Notes: generated from the sequence alone by a model not told the origin. Shown: positions 45,088 to 56,304, counted from the first letter of the stretch. The stretch: DNA of 64,000 bases from Enoplolaimus lenunculus (GCA_030248215.1 JASANG010000052.1:186001-250000); one strand, 5' to 3'. Numbers and translations are program-made.

Positions 45088-45142
45088 ATGAACAAGTTGA
45101 CTGATGTTGCAGATTTTAAAGGTTTTCACGCTGTTGATAAAG
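45088..45142 (+). CDS. First exon of a candidate two-exon gene
   Basis: ATG at 45088 (MNKLTDVADFKGFHAVDK), then a donor AAAG|GTGTAAGC, ending in phase 1. The next exon begins at 45236 in a matching phase after a 93-base intron. If the donor is not used the frame continues to a stop at about 45195. Confidence 0.35.
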
Positions 45143-45235
45143 GTGTAAGCATCTTGAAAATGTGTCAAAGAACCTATACAGTTGTGTTCAATTAAGTCAT
45201 TTCGATTTTTCCCATTCTAATTTTGTTAATTGCAG

Positions 45236-45336
45236 GCATACTTTCAGTATTGCATCCGGATTGTGGCACCGCGTCATTCGTCAGGTTTTGTTCACTGTTA
45301 TATATGTGCAGTAACTGCTCGCAACTCGACCTCTAA
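45236..45336 (+). CDS. Second exon of the candidate two-exon gene
   Basis: Excellent acceptor (CATTCTAATTTTGTTAATTGCAG). In the phase that fits 45088-45142 it gives ILSVLHPDCGTASFVRFCSL and a stop at 45334. The phase-0 frame is open longer (to the family T piece at 45374) and is also protein-like, so the frame is uncertain. Predicted product about 51 residues with several cysteines; unknown. Confidence 0.4.
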
Positions 45337-45373
45337 AGGCATTTTGATTAGCTATCTAGGCGAATGTATAGAA

Positions 45374-45540
45374 CAACAGCGGAACAGTAGTAGAAGTATA
45401 TTCCTAAACCTAAGCCTAAGCGTAGGAATGAGCTTATACATAAACCTAAGCCTACGCAGAAAATTAGTCTAAAGCGAAAACTTCGACTATACCAATCCCA
45501 TGGAATAACGTTTCGCCCATGATCTTTACATATGCCGTTA
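45374..45540 (+). mobile_element. Family T relative (subfamily with CATGATCTTTACAT end)
   Basis: CCTAAGCCTAAGC core, TTAGTCTAAAGCGAAAAC, and a right end CGCCCATGATCTTTACATAT. This end differs from the main family and matches 53010-53053 and 60456-60650. Confidence 0.55.
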
Positions 45541-46099
45541 ACTGCATACAGTAAAATTATTTGTTATCGGTATCACACTGTAACATTATCGGTTTTGGTC
45601 AAAATCCCGATTTGCAAACGCAAACCCAATATTTTCGACGGGGCGCACATAGTTGTAGTACGGCGATATCCGTCAAAATTCAAACCATTTTCACAAAAAT
45701 CAGTTAATTTTTCTATTAAAATTAAACAAAAAACATATTGTTTTATGAATTTTAACATATTTTTATTGTGTCAGATTTCAAAAAAGAATAATGACAGTCA
45801 GGTGACAAAAAAGATTTCAATAGTGTTGTTAACAAACTTCCGGGTGTATAATTAATACAATTTGACACTTTTTGTTCACAAATACGGTCGAAACATAAAA
45901 TATAACAACCAAAAAACTTTATTAGGTTTGATGTTAATTAATAGTTATTTATGTGTGTTGCGAACCATTGCCAGGCGTATTAAGTCGCCGACTGAACAAC
46001 ATAGTAAGCTTGAACTTTTACTCCAAAAAATCAGCATCAAGGTAATAATATATAACCAACACTTCCAAAAATATACCAACCGATAATCAGTTCTGTTTC

Positions 46100-47160
46100 T
46101 AAGCTAATCTTCTCCTGAGCGTACACCGTAATACACGCAATCTAGCTAAACTTTTGGGGGGAATGGCCAATTTTATGTGAATTGAGGACAAGATTTTTCC
46201 AGGGCATTGGAGGTATTAATTCTAACCGCGGCTAGGCCCTCCTGTAGCGTTTTGGGTGCATGCTTTAGATTAGCTAAAACAAACAAATATTTGTCGCCGC
46301 TATTTTCAAACATATCACTTGTTCCAGACGTACACCAGCGGAGACATTGGGAGCTATATTCCGTCCTGAAATTGGTGGACGAACGAAAACAAAATACTTT
46401 TAAACACAGCTTCACTTATTTATTTATGCGGTGAAAATTTTTTTGCGTGATGTTAATCCTCTCACGAAACTGAACCCTGGCTACGCCCCCCTCCCCAGGT
46501 AAACGTTCCCTGACAAACGTATTCGAACACTTTAAAATGTTTATCTCTTATTTGCCATAAAACCATCACTTCAATTTTACCTGAAAGAGTTGGTGTAAAG
46601 CAAACATCCTTTGTTAGCCTCTGAACCAGAGAGGGATTGGTCAAAATTGCCGCAGTCTTGTAAGCAACTACCAAAATAATGACCCCAAAACCAGGGGGCG
46701 TTGCGAGAATTTCATCTTTGCAGGAGATTAACCGCATCAAAATTTTTTGCAAGCAAGCGTCGCTAGCGAGAACATTCTTCACCTTATTGTTCAGCCCGTA
46801 CAAAGTGCCTTTTCCAGCGTTTCCAGAAATTTTAGAGGGATATAGAAGACCTATCCCTCATACTCTCCAATACACAACACATTTCGAATGCAAACCAATT
46901 CTCTTTATTATCATAACATAAATATACGACCTCTATCGGTATGAGGTTTCGCAAAATTGGTTGCAAGAAATATAACTTTTAACTTTGAAACATTATTGTT
47001 CAACCGAACAACAGTTTCTGCTCAAATATTGCAAAAATAGTTTTAAGTCATGTTTTAGTAAATAACTAAACTTTACACTCCAAAACTTGGTTGTCCGGGT
47101 TAGGTACTAACGCCGGTTTATTTTCTAAAAATACGCCATCCAAGGGTTGTGCTATACTTG
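46100..47160. other. No supported gene; possible repeat edges
   Basis: The motif CCCTGGCTACGCCCCC at 46482-46498 looks like an element end. Open frames on both strands around 46.2-46.9 kb overlap and lack splice borders. Confidence 0.3.
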
Positions 47161-47165
47161 TGGTA

Positions 47166-47295
47166 GCGATGCGCTGTCCACCACCGTCCGCCCGTCCGTC
47201 ATAGTCCGCCACCATTCCGCCACCGTCCGACACCCGACCATCACAGTAAGTCGCCGTGCGTTACCATCAGTCACCATACGGTATCGTGTATAGGT
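47166..47295. repeat. Degenerate CCACCGTCCG-rich repeat
   Basis: Repeated CCACCGTCCGC/CCGCCACCGTCCG motifs in imperfect tandem. The reverse motif GGACGGACGGCGCTGGACGG follows at 47536-47555, so the element at 47361-47538 may sit inside an older palindromic repeat. Confidence 0.5.
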
Positions 47296-47360
47296 AACTC
47301 GCGTGCGATTCCGCACTATGATGCACGATAATGGATGGCGCCGTACAAGTGTGGTGGATG

Positions 47361-47538
47361 CAGTGGCGTCCGCAGAAACTTATGTCTGAGGTTATGTTTG
47401 GAAGCGCACCGAAAAATTCAAGGGCAGCTCTACAATTGCCACTCAATGTTGTTTACTTTTAGACCGAGTCAATTTGCGGTGGCACCAACCAAATTTGGGG
47501 CGGCACTTCATCCAATGCCCCGCGTAGGACGCCCGTGG
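47361..47538. mobile_element. Short TIR element, copy 2 of 2
   Basis: CAGTGGCGTCCGCAGAAACT and TAGGACGCCCGTGG are its ends; the blocks GCACCGAAAAATTCAAGG and GTTTACTTTTAGACCGA are shared with 9275-9443. Confidence 0.65.
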
Positions 47539-48866
47539 ACGGACGGCGCTGGACGGCAATAAAATGATTAAAAACAAAGCGGAACCTTAAAATGGTAACT
47601 CTTGGCTAACGCAGCACGATCACACTGTACCACTGCAACCAGGCCATTCAATACAGTGGCCGAAAATAGGTTGAAACAGGTCAAACCCGGTTGCGATGGG
47701 ATGGCCGTTTCTTTGGCAAGAATTTTGTTGTGGCTGCGATAGTACCGCTAACTATAGGGTCTGACAAATGACGGATCAAGTGGATGGATGTCGTTCCCAT
47801 TAGCCTTGCTGTGGTATATAAACTTAGCGATGCAAACAGTTTCATCTATACAGCTCAGAATGTGTTTTCTAGCCAAATCAACGAAATATAGTGTAGAGCG
47901 GCATTACGGCCCTAATTTGAAAAATTTTCATCGTCGGTGAAATTGATAAATCCAAAAATTCAATAAAATTTTCGCTAAAACGCGGTTTAAAACTGAACAT
48001 TTCAGAGTATAACAAGTATCCTCCGCTACCGGAACATCCGCCGCTGGGTACGAAAAAGTAGCCTTCCACAGCGGAACGTTCGCCGTTGGATCAGAGACTC
48101 AGGATGTGAACATATGGGTACTGTCAGAAATGGATCCTTTAGAAATGTAAATTACCTAACAGTAGATTTCGTTACCGAACCCAATTTGCCTCTGTTAAAA
48201 ACAAGTACATCCAGGAACAAATATTTTACAGTCAATACCCAGTTTACTCCAATAATGTTTTCATATACCACGGCCACAGTATAGAAATCTGGCAAATAAA
48301 ACATACACCAATTTACCTCCTGGAAAACTTTTACAACCTTTCCTCTGCGCAGTCAACCCCCCCCCCCCCCGATCCCGAAAATACACAGGGTATATAGCTG
48401 CCAAGAGACACCCATTAAAATATTAATAGAAGCCAAAAGTGCTATCAAACCGGAACAAACCACTGCGAATAACAGCTGAAAGGTTTACCTCGGTGCTAAG
48501 CTGACCGGGTTGAACCCAAAATCACAGAGGGCAACGCTATGTTGACAAACTTAAGCCAGCAGGCAAACACCGTTTATAAGCCCCCTGGTGTCTGTCCTCG
48601 CCCATAATGTCTTAAAATACCCTACTGATACACTCAACAGAGTCAACACTCGTTTTGTTTGTTGCAAAATCTGATTATATTCGACAAACCACAACACGAG
48701 AATTTACAAGAATTTCAGCACTATTTATTAAACGGGCGAAATCCGTCGTTGATGATTGAAACCTTAAAAATTTGTAAGGCATCGTGAAAAATGCCGGAAT
48801 TAAAAAACCGGAACCAACAGTAAAAAATCTCGCTCTACAGTATTTTGCGTGAAAAAGTATGCTTAC

Positions 48867-48999
48867 ATGAAAACTAGATGATGACACATCAGAACCAAAA
48901 ATCCTAATGTTGGACAAAAACGCCGTTTTACTTCCGTTAATCAGCTCAGGAAGCTTTGGTTTAAGCTCATATAATGGCAATCCCAGCATTGAGTGATAC
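48867..48999 (-). CDS. Candidate exon, unidentified
   Basis: On the - strand: acceptor GTTTCGCTCGTCAG, 44 open codons, donor TTTCAT|GTAAGC. The translation includes LPELINGSKTAFLSNIRIFG and one NGS sequon. It starts in phase 2 and ends in phase 0, which does not chain directly to 49176-49515. Confidence 0.3.
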
Positions 49000-49175
49000 C
49001 TGACGAGCGAAACTACCGTTAAGCTGGACGTAAATTATAAGCATTAAATCGATTTGAAGTTTAATTTCCTAAAACATTTACAATTTTTTATATTTTAAGA
49101 TTGATATTACATGCGCTCAAGGTGTGGAAATTTTGAATCTGTCAAGTAACCTCGTCATATTAGTCACCTATTTAC

Positions 49176-49515
49176 CTATGAAACACGTCATCAGCTTCAC
49201 ATGAACCATTTGCATTGTCAGCACGAGAGAGCCGGTTGACCAGAATACATGCCCATCTACCCTGAATCCGCCAATGAACTCAAAATACTGCACATGAAAA
49301 GAACTATGAATTGTGCGACTCAAAACGTTTTGCCACAAAAAACGAAAAGCAATTGGATGAAAAACATTACTGGAGGATATTAGCAGCCCCCCGCGATTAT
49401 GGTTCGTACGAGCATTGAGAAATGTCAGTTCTCTCGACAAATTTGGCCGCCACCTCCCACATTCGTGGTTCCATCTGAGGGGGAATGACCAGTATGGGGT
49501 GCGGAAGCCGTGGCA
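49176..49515 (-). CDS. Candidate exon of 113 codons, unidentified
   Basis: The longest splice-bordered open stretch. Acceptor CATTTTCCTGTTTGTTACAG, donor CATAG|GTAAATAG. The translation is rich in Trp, Phe and Arg (RWNHECGRWRPNLSREL). Part of the DNA (about 49255-49275) resembles a GGCGGATTCAGGG family N start, so repeat-derived sequence is an alternative. Confidence 0.3.
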
Positions 49516-49728
49516 CTGTAACAAACAGGAAAATGCGCGTTTCAGCGTTTTGCTATTTTGAAACTTATTAATCGCGTCACTAGTATGATTCATAATAAAC
49601 AACAAACAAAAAACAGTAAACACAACAAATGTACAAATACAAACAATGTTTGAAGATAAAAGCTGTTGTTACAAATTAAGAAAATATTAAGAGAATTTCA
49701 GAAATTTCAAGTTTTCTGGGTGAAAGTC

Positions 49729-49922
49729 ACTAGTGGATCCAGAGGTGCGGGCAGGAGGCGTACGTCTCCCATCAGAATGTTTTTGTAATAAATTGCTAAG
49801 GTTCCTAATTTGCAACTTTCACCCACAAAACATTGACTCAGCATACCTACAGTACAAATTGCGTTTCATAACTTTTGCCAGCTTGCTTCGCCCCGTCCCA
49901 AATTTCGGGATCCGCCGCTGGG
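49729..49922. repeat. Repeat with GGATCC ends
   Basis: Starts AGTGGATCCAGAGGTGCGGG and ends TTTCGGGATCCGCCGCTG, an inverted arrangement. Its right part matches 4250-4334. Confidence 0.5.
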
Positions 49923-50341
49923 GTGGTACAAACAACACAGCTGTTTGAAAATCAAAACCAGGCTGGATATTTAACAGCTGTCTCTCGGATACCTGTAGTA
50001 TGTCTGGTATGTCAACAAATGTGTTCTACGGTGAAATTCGACTTTAATAATTAAATCAAGCATAAACGGTTTCTGTGCGTTGACCGGCCCAAACCTTGGC
50101 CTGATACATTTACAATATATAGTGTTCGTTACCATAATTACCTTAAATTTAATCCCGTAGAGCAGAAACAAAAACAGGGAACTGAAATATAGCAAGTGGC
50201 GAACCGGCAAAATTCGATGAACGACAAGAATTTTAGTTTATCAATTTGCTAAACGAAAATTTCAACTTCAGTTTAAAACAATATTAAAATCTAAAAAGCC
50301 ACCGTCAGTTTGCGTCCAAATCTCCAAGGCCAATGCTATAC

Positions 50342-50488
50342 CTCGCTACCGCCAAGCACTTCCCAGCAGAGGTCACCCTGTGACCCACTGCGAGATCGCC
50401 ATTGCGATCTTCCCGGCTCCTTGTGGTTCAACGCGAACCCAACGTTGTTTTCCAAGGTTTGCGTACCGTTTTTCGACGCCGTATTCAT
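50342..50488 (-). CDS. Candidate first exon, unidentified
   Basis: ATG on the - strand at 50488 opens 49 codons (MNTASKNGTQTLENNVGFAL, then EPGRSQWRSRSGSQGDLCWE) up to a donor GAG|GTATAG. It is GC-richer than its surroundings. A second - strand frame over the same bases (RYANLGKQRWVRVEPQGAG) is equally protein-like, so the frame is unsettled. The frame on the + strand is less convincing. Confidence 0.35.
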
Positions 50489-50672
50489 GATGACATAAAG
50501 CTTCCAACGCTTGAATTTAATTATAAAACTTGTTCCACAGCAGAATTGACGCTTTTAGAGCATCCGACGGCGTAAAATTTGAACTGAGTTGGTGTAAATT
50601 TCTCTACAGCAATTTTAAACATTCGTTGAGTCAATCGGAGTGAGTCTGTATAAGTGAGCGAGTCACCCTCAC

Positions 50673-50821
50673 CGTACATGGGTAGGAACAGTGCTAACCT
50701 CAGCGCTGTAAATCTCCAATGACTTTTTTTATAGTCAAAATACACTGCATTTGGGAATAACATTAACCCAATCGCCATATAGGAATAAGATGCATCGATA
50801 ACACAATAATACATCGAATCA
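50673..50821 (-). CDS. Candidate exon, possible membrane segment
   Basis: On the - strand: acceptor GCCTCTGCCCAGTCTTCAG, 49 codons, donor TACG|GTGAGG. Includes SYMAIGLMLFPNAVYFDYKK and ALRLALFLPMY, both hydrophobic. If the donor is ignored the frame continues to a stop at 50521-50523. Not recognised. Confidence 0.35.
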
Positions 50822-50998
50822 CTGAAGACTGGGCAGAGGCTGCTACTTTGACGCCGTCATTTGATTGGTTGTCTGATAATGGGGTGCAAAAAACAACAAA
50901 TGTTCACTGTCAATCTAAAATATACAATGATTGCTACTGCCAGATTCAAAAACAGCGTCGAATATAACACATTTATGTTTCAAATATTTAAAACGGAA

Positions 50999-51107
50999 AC
51001 GTGTAAGATTTTTTAAAATTGTCTTAAATTCAAAACACTAAAACGATTCCATTTTTAAGACAAGACGTTTTTTTTAAATTTCAAGACATACTATTTTTGT
51101 GTAGGGA
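50999..51107. mobile_element. Fragment related to 54658-55439
   Basis: Contains AATTGTCTTAAATTC and a right end CAAGACATACTATTTTTGTG followed by TAGGGAT, like the ends of the larger TIR element. Confidence 0.5.
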
Positions 51108-51382
51108 TACAGTTCGGCTCGTAAATGGCAAAACTTTGCGATCAATTAGTTGTTAATATTAATTCATCGTACTTACATACTTAAAAATAACATTATTATA
51201 TTAATCCAACAGTCTTGAAAGCAAATAATATAGCAAAAAACAAACTGATAGTTAAGTCTTAATTTCTGCGTGGGGCGATAAGCTAAAAACGCAGCGCGTG
51301 CTGGCTACATTCTTTTGCAAAAAGAAGTTAAATCCATAAACTTTGCGAATTAAAAAATTAAATCAATGTTTTCGAAGTAAAG

Positions 51383-51570
51383 GACATTGTAGGGCCGTAA
51401 CAGTGCAATTTAAGCATATTCCAAAGTCTAAGCCTAAACCTATGCGTAAGGATGAGCCTATTCCTAAACCAAAGCCGAAGCGCAAGCCTAAGAAAAAAAT
51501 TAGTCTAAAGCTTAAGCTTTGTCAGTTGCAGTACAGCAGGAAAACGTTCCTCTTTGCATCATGGGCCGAC
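51383..51570 (-). mobile_element. Family T relative, diverged
   Basis: Core CTAAGCCTAAACCTATGCG plus AAAGCCGAAGCGCAAGCC; ATTAGTCTAAAGCTTAAGC is shared with 45374-45540. The right end ATCATGGGCC is partly kept. Confidence 0.55.
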
Positions 51571-51627
51571 ATAAACAACAAGCTTTAATCATCGGTTGAC
51601 GACCATAAAATGCTATTATAAACTAGT

Positions 51628-51996
51628 ATGATACTGACCTGTGATTCTAGGTTTAGGTTCCGTGTTAATAATAAAAAATATCAAACCAAACCTTACGGAG
51701 ATTGTTTACCTCGAAAACCAGATGTCCCCTGCGGTAATACGCAAGTCATATTCGATGCCATTTTAAATCGATCAAACTTTAAAGGCAAGGGGATTGGCGC
51801 TATAAAAATTAACTGCAACTGCCATACCCCGTTTCGTTCATATTTTGTGTTTGTACGAGAAACAATAAAGTTAACACCATTCTACTGGAGGGGGTGTGGT
51901 AGGAGTAGAAGACAACCTCAAACAAAAGCTAAATGTATTACACTATTAGAAGTTGTAATAATTTGGATTTTTGAACGGTTTATCAAATTTGTTTAA
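51628..51996 (+). CDS. Open frame of 122 codons, unidentified
   Basis: ATG-started. The middle (VIFDAILNRSNFKGKGIGAI, then KINCNCHTPFRSYFVF) is protein-like with several cysteines. The C-terminal part overlaps the first unit of an 80-bp tandem duplication (51960-52117) and is probably not ancestral coding. No signal peptide or known domain. Confidence 0.3.
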   Translation: MILTCDSRFRFRVNNKKYQTKPYGDCLPRKPDVPCGNTQVIFDAILNRSNFKGKGIGAIKINCNCHTPFRSYFVFVRETIKLTPFYWRGCGRSRRQPQTKAKCITLLEVVIIWIFERFIKFV

Positions 51997-52117
51997 AACC
52001 GAATTTGCTAAAAAAAACTGAGAAACAGTAAAAAATCAGAATTTGGATTTTTGAACGGTTTATCAAATTTGTTTAAAACCGAATTTGCTAAAAAACTGAG
52101 AGACAGTAAAAAATCAG
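51960..52117. repeat. 80-bp direct tandem duplication
   Basis: AATTTGGATTTTTGAACGGT starts both copies (51960 and 52040). They differ only by two A residues in a homopolymer and one substitution, so the duplication is recent. Confidence 0.95.
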
Positions 52118-52494
52118 ATATATTCCAAATTAACGCAAACTGACCATAACTTCACGTCTACGCAGTGCTGGGATTAAAGTGGACAACACAGGGGGGAGGC
52201 GAATCACCCACCTTTTCATCCGCAGAGAGCCGGCAATATAGATATCCACGAAGAATAATATAGTTAATTGTTGACAACAGGATACGGGTATCTTTTAGGC
52301 CCCACGTATAAATTGATCCGCCATGTGATTTCCAAAACATTTTTTCGCCTTCGGCACAAATCATGTTAAACATTGCTTTATTCACGCTTATTTGGTTTTA
52401 GCTCGCTTCGATCGCGAGTATTCATTGCCGTTGTGGTTGTATATTGCGCACTGCCCCCTGTGCGAGCCTATCACCTGTTTAATTCGCCCCTGAA

Positions 52495-52690
52495 TCCGTA
52501 ATAGTCATAATTAAGCGTATTCCTATTCCTAAGCATAAGCCTAAGCCTAAGCGTTGCAAAAATGTGTTTCTAAGCGTAAGCGTAAGTCTAAGCCTAAGCC
52601 TAAGCCTAAGCAAAAATGTAATCTATAATGTAAACGTACTCTTTTATGCACCTACCAAAAACCTGGAAGCCCCATAATGTAACATGGGCC
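52495..52690 (-). mobile_element. Family T MITE copy
   Basis: Several CCTAAGCCTAAGC runs, TGTAATCTATAATGTAAACG, and the right end TGTAACATGGGCC. The left end is shortened (GTCATAATTAAGCG). Confidence 0.8.
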
Positions 52691-53009
52691 AATATATCTT
52701 CCATGCCCCCTATTGGAAAAATTTCTGGATGCGCCACTGCAACTTTGTAGTGGACTGCATACGGTTACGCGTATTCAAGGAACATTGAGTTTAGGCCTTG
52801 AACCTTCATTGACATAGCTTGACCAGGGTCGTAGATAGCATTTCATTCCATGAGATCACATTTAACCGCTGTTTGGGTACCCCGTTTAGCAAGAAAGAAG
52901 TTTATTTCAACTTCGAAGTCTTAGAAGGTTTTTAAATTATACAAAAATGACCTTGTGTCCCCTCTCTAATTAATTTTCTAGACGAGATTGCGGTATTATC
53001 ACTCTTTTC

Positions 53010-53053
53010 TAGTCCCACGGAAAAACGTCCCGCCCCTGATCTTTACATGGGCC
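53010..53053. mobile_element. Family T sister-subfamily end
   Basis: TCTAGTCCCACGGAAAAACG, then CCCGCCCCTGATCTTTACAT, then GGGCC. This is the reverse complement of the left end of 60456-60650. Solo end. Confidence 0.55.
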
Positions 53054-53782
53054 TTCCTTCTTGCAAATATCTGTGCAGTATAGACACCAGCGTTTCAATG
53101 GGTTGAATCGTTGAAACATAGAAAAAAAACTTGCACCTCAAAAACAACTGCAATTAATTATATTGTAAGAATATTGCAAAACTGCATATTAAACTTAAAC
53201 AAAGAGCATATTTCGGTATAATGAAGTGACAACACAAATATGCATGATTGATTAAGTGTTCTACGATTTTCGACTCAAACCTCGTCCATATGATAAACAG
53301 TCTCTCTCTTGCTGTAGGCGTGTCGTCGTCTTTTTTTCTTTTTCGATCATTGCTTACCATAATAAAATTGAACAAATGCGTATTTAATGTTTACAAAAGA
53401 ATTCGGGCGTGAGCTGAATTACGGCTTCGACTACGACATATACAGTATTTTTAATTGTTAAAATTGAACTCGAAATAATCAAATAATTGAAATTGGTAGA
53501 TAATACAGTATAAAACGCATCGTTTGACATTTGTAATATTCTTGCACTTTTAAGAAAACGCAATATTAACAGATAATAAAAATTTGTTAAATGTTCAGCT
53601 TACACAAGGGTCAGCAACTGTGCCAATTGAAAAAAAGTGTCGGATAATATAAAAATCCATGTAACTTTTAATAAAAATACTAAAAAACATTGTAGTTTGT
53701 TTATTTTTTTAAATTCGTTGCTAAAAATGACCGCATATATGAACTTTGTACGCAAATTTTTGTTTACAGATTGTGTTCACTA

Positions 53783-53845
<63 letters not shown>

Positions 53846-54151
53846 AACAACAACAACACAACAACAAACAACAACAACAAAACAACAACAACGAACAACA
53901 ACAACAAACAACAACAACAAAAAACAACAACAACATACAACAACAGCAGCAGCAGCAACCACAACAACAACAAACAACAGACAACAACAAACAACAACAA
54001 CAAACAACAACAACAAACAACAACAACAACAACAACAGCGGCAACAATAACAACAACAACAAACAACAACAACAACAAACAACAACAACAACAACAACAA
54101 ACAACAACAACAACAAACAACAACAGCAACAACAACAACAGCAACAACAAC
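53783..54151 (+). repeat. (CAA)n array, about 370 bp
   Basis: Almost pure AAC/ACA/CAA trinucleotide DNA with occasional CAG units and single-base slips that shift the phase. All long frames here (Asn/Gln/Thr on +, Leu/Val/Cys on -) are artefacts of the repeat. It lies 125 bases upstream of the exon-like stretch at 54276. Confidence 0.95.
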
Positions 54152-54275
54152 TTATGGATTAGCCAGAACTTTGAATATTGACTCTTAGTTCTGAATTAAC
54201 AGATTTGTTAACAATTATTCAATAAAGACCGTTCGTTTAACTGAACGAGCCAGTTTTTTCTGTCACCCCTTCTAG

Positions 54276-54507
54276 GAACAAATCTACGACGACGACTACA
54301 AAATTGTCCGTTAGAGACAAAACTCAATATATAAACGGTAGTATTTTATCTGTAACACAAATCGGTCATTTTTATGAACAGAAAGTTTACGAAACTTTAA
54401 TATATCATCGAAATAAAGTGTACAATAACGCAAAATATGTCCAAAAAATTGTAGAATTGCAGTGTTATTTGTTTCGGGGGACCATATATAACTGTATCGT
54501 ATGGTAA
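54276..54507 (+). CDS. Candidate terminal exon, unidentified
   Basis: A very strong acceptor (AGTTTTTTCTGTCACCCCTTCTAG) leads into 76 codons to TAA, including KLSVRDKTQYINGSILSVTQ and KVYETLIYHRNKVYNNAKYV. Phase 0 gives instead a short plausible tail (EQIYDDDYKIVR) and stop. One of the two is likely to be a gene end. Basic, no membrane segment. No family recognised. Confidence 0.4.
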
Positions 54508-54657
54508 ACGTATTGGAGAAACTAAGACGATATCATTAAAGGCTATAAGCCCATAATCAAGATGATAAACTCAGCATAAAACGAGCCTTAGAGCCGTATT
54601 ATACCTGTGCGTCGACGTTCGACTTTGGACGACGCCACAAGTAAATAAATAACGTCG

Positions 54658-55439
54658 CACAAAATAAATTGTCTTAAAATTTCAAGACTCCTACTTTCTT
54701 AAAATTTCAAGACTCCTACTTTCTTAAAATTTCAAGACTCCTACTTTCTTAAAATTTCAAGACTTCTACTTTCTTAAAATTTCAAGACTTCTACTTTCTT
54801 AAAATTTCAAGACTTCTACTTTCTTAAAATTTCAAGACTCCTACTTTCTTAAAATTTAAAGACGTAACAGACATTAATAGCCTTAAACAGCTCAAAAATT
54901 CGTCTCTTGAATGGTTAAAACATAAATGTCTTATATTTAAGAAATTGCTACTGCCAATTTATAAGACCCAAATTTCTTTCTTTCAAGAAATAATTTTCTT
55001 ACTTTTATATGTGTAAAAAAGTTGCTCCGTTTATATTCTTAAGCGTGTATATAAAGAGGATCCGAATTTCAAAGATATTTCGGGTTAAGCTCAGGCTCCC
55101 CCAACATAAGTATACGTCTTGGACGTGTCTTAGATTGTAAAATTAGGGTATTAGTTGAGTTTTAGCGCCCCCATTTTGGAGTCAGTTTCCATGGCAAATC
55201 TCTGTGTTTTATTTCATACATAATTGTCTTATATTTCAAAAATATGTTTCTTAATCGTTCATAAAAGAACGTTTTAAATTCAAGACAATTAAGTATGAAA
55301 AATTTTAGACCAATATTTCTGAAAAATTTAAGAAATAAAATTTTTGAATTCAAAACATATATTTCTGGAGCCTGTATCAAGACATAGTTGTCTTAAATTT
55401 CAGACAATATATCTTGAATACAAGACAATTTATTTTGTG
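54658..55439. mobile_element. TIR element with internal 25-bp array
   Basis: Left terminus CACAAAATAAATTGTCTT (54658-54675) and right terminus AAGACAATTTATTTTGTG (55422-55439) are perfect 18-bp inverted repeats. Inside, next to the left end, seven to eight 25-bp units repeat. Further copies of GTCTT/AAGAC motifs near 55220-55410 make the right part an imperfect mirror. No transposase frame, so non-autonomous. A fragment lies at 50999-51107. Confidence 0.8.
54673..54865. repeat. 25-bp tandem repeat, about 7.7 units
   Basis: Units CTTAAAATTTCAAGACTCCT plus ACTTT start at 54673, 54698, 54723, 54748, 54773, 54798, 54823 and 54848. Two variants (ACTCCT and ACTTCT) alternate in blocks. The unit contains the element's own terminal GTCTT/AAGAC motif. 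Confidence 0.95.
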
Positions 55440-56128
55440 TGTAGGATTACAAATGTTTTCTTTGATCAAGTAAGAGCCCCGTCTTCGTCACCCTGGCTAC
55501 GAGTCGTTGTCAAAATAAAATAATAAAAATTTCTGTTTCAGCTAATTTTGTACAGTTTTACATTGAGAGCAAACCGTTGATTGCTAAAAAACAACAAAAA
55601 CGTGGCCGTTTTTAACCAATAGCAAATCACAGGTTCAAGGTACAATCGAAATTCGATTATTTTCAAAAATGTAAACGAGATCATGACAGTTTGTGTAAAT
55701 ACATTTTTGCAAATTTGTTACTTCTGTGTTGACTTTTAATTTTTAAATCAGCATCATTGCATATAGACGCACACCGTTTGTTTTAAAAACTATTACTAAA
55801 TGGTAATAGGTGCTACACACCGTTGAGAATACGGGCCCTAGTAATCAAGTAGCTAGGCTACCTTGTTGAAATACAGTTTTGTTCATTTTTAGCATTGTGC
55901 ACCAAGTTTCAGAGTATACACACCAATCAAATACGGTGTTTCTATCAAAATTAACTTAAAGCTACGCTCTTCTTATACTTGTCATGAATTCCAAACTTTT
56001 GACTTCTGCTCAACTGCGCTGTTGTAACAAACTGCTATACGTGAGAATATAAAATATTGAAGTCTGGACGCAATTACATTTACTAATATATTCATCACCT
56101 CACTAAAATACATAGTCTACGGTTAATT

Positions 56129-56304
56129 TGTCCAATGTTACTTTAAGGGGCGAAACAGTAAATTGAGCGTATTCCTAAGCCTAAAGCCTAAGCCTAAACG
56201 TTGCAAAAATGTGTTCCTAAGCCTAAGCAAAAGTATAATCTAAAAATCTAAACCTACTCTTATGAACCCACCAGAAATCTGGACGCCCCTTAGTAACATG
56301 GGCC
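56129..56304 (-). mobile_element. Family T MITE copy
   Basis: Left GTCCAATGTTACTTTAAGGG, right CTTAGTAACATGGGCC, core CCTAAGCCTAAACG. Confidence 0.85.

Noticed and set aside
53764-54181. Poly-Asn/Gln and poly-Leu/Val/Cys open frames
   Set aside because: All are translations of the (CAA)n array in different frames; there is no independent coding signal.
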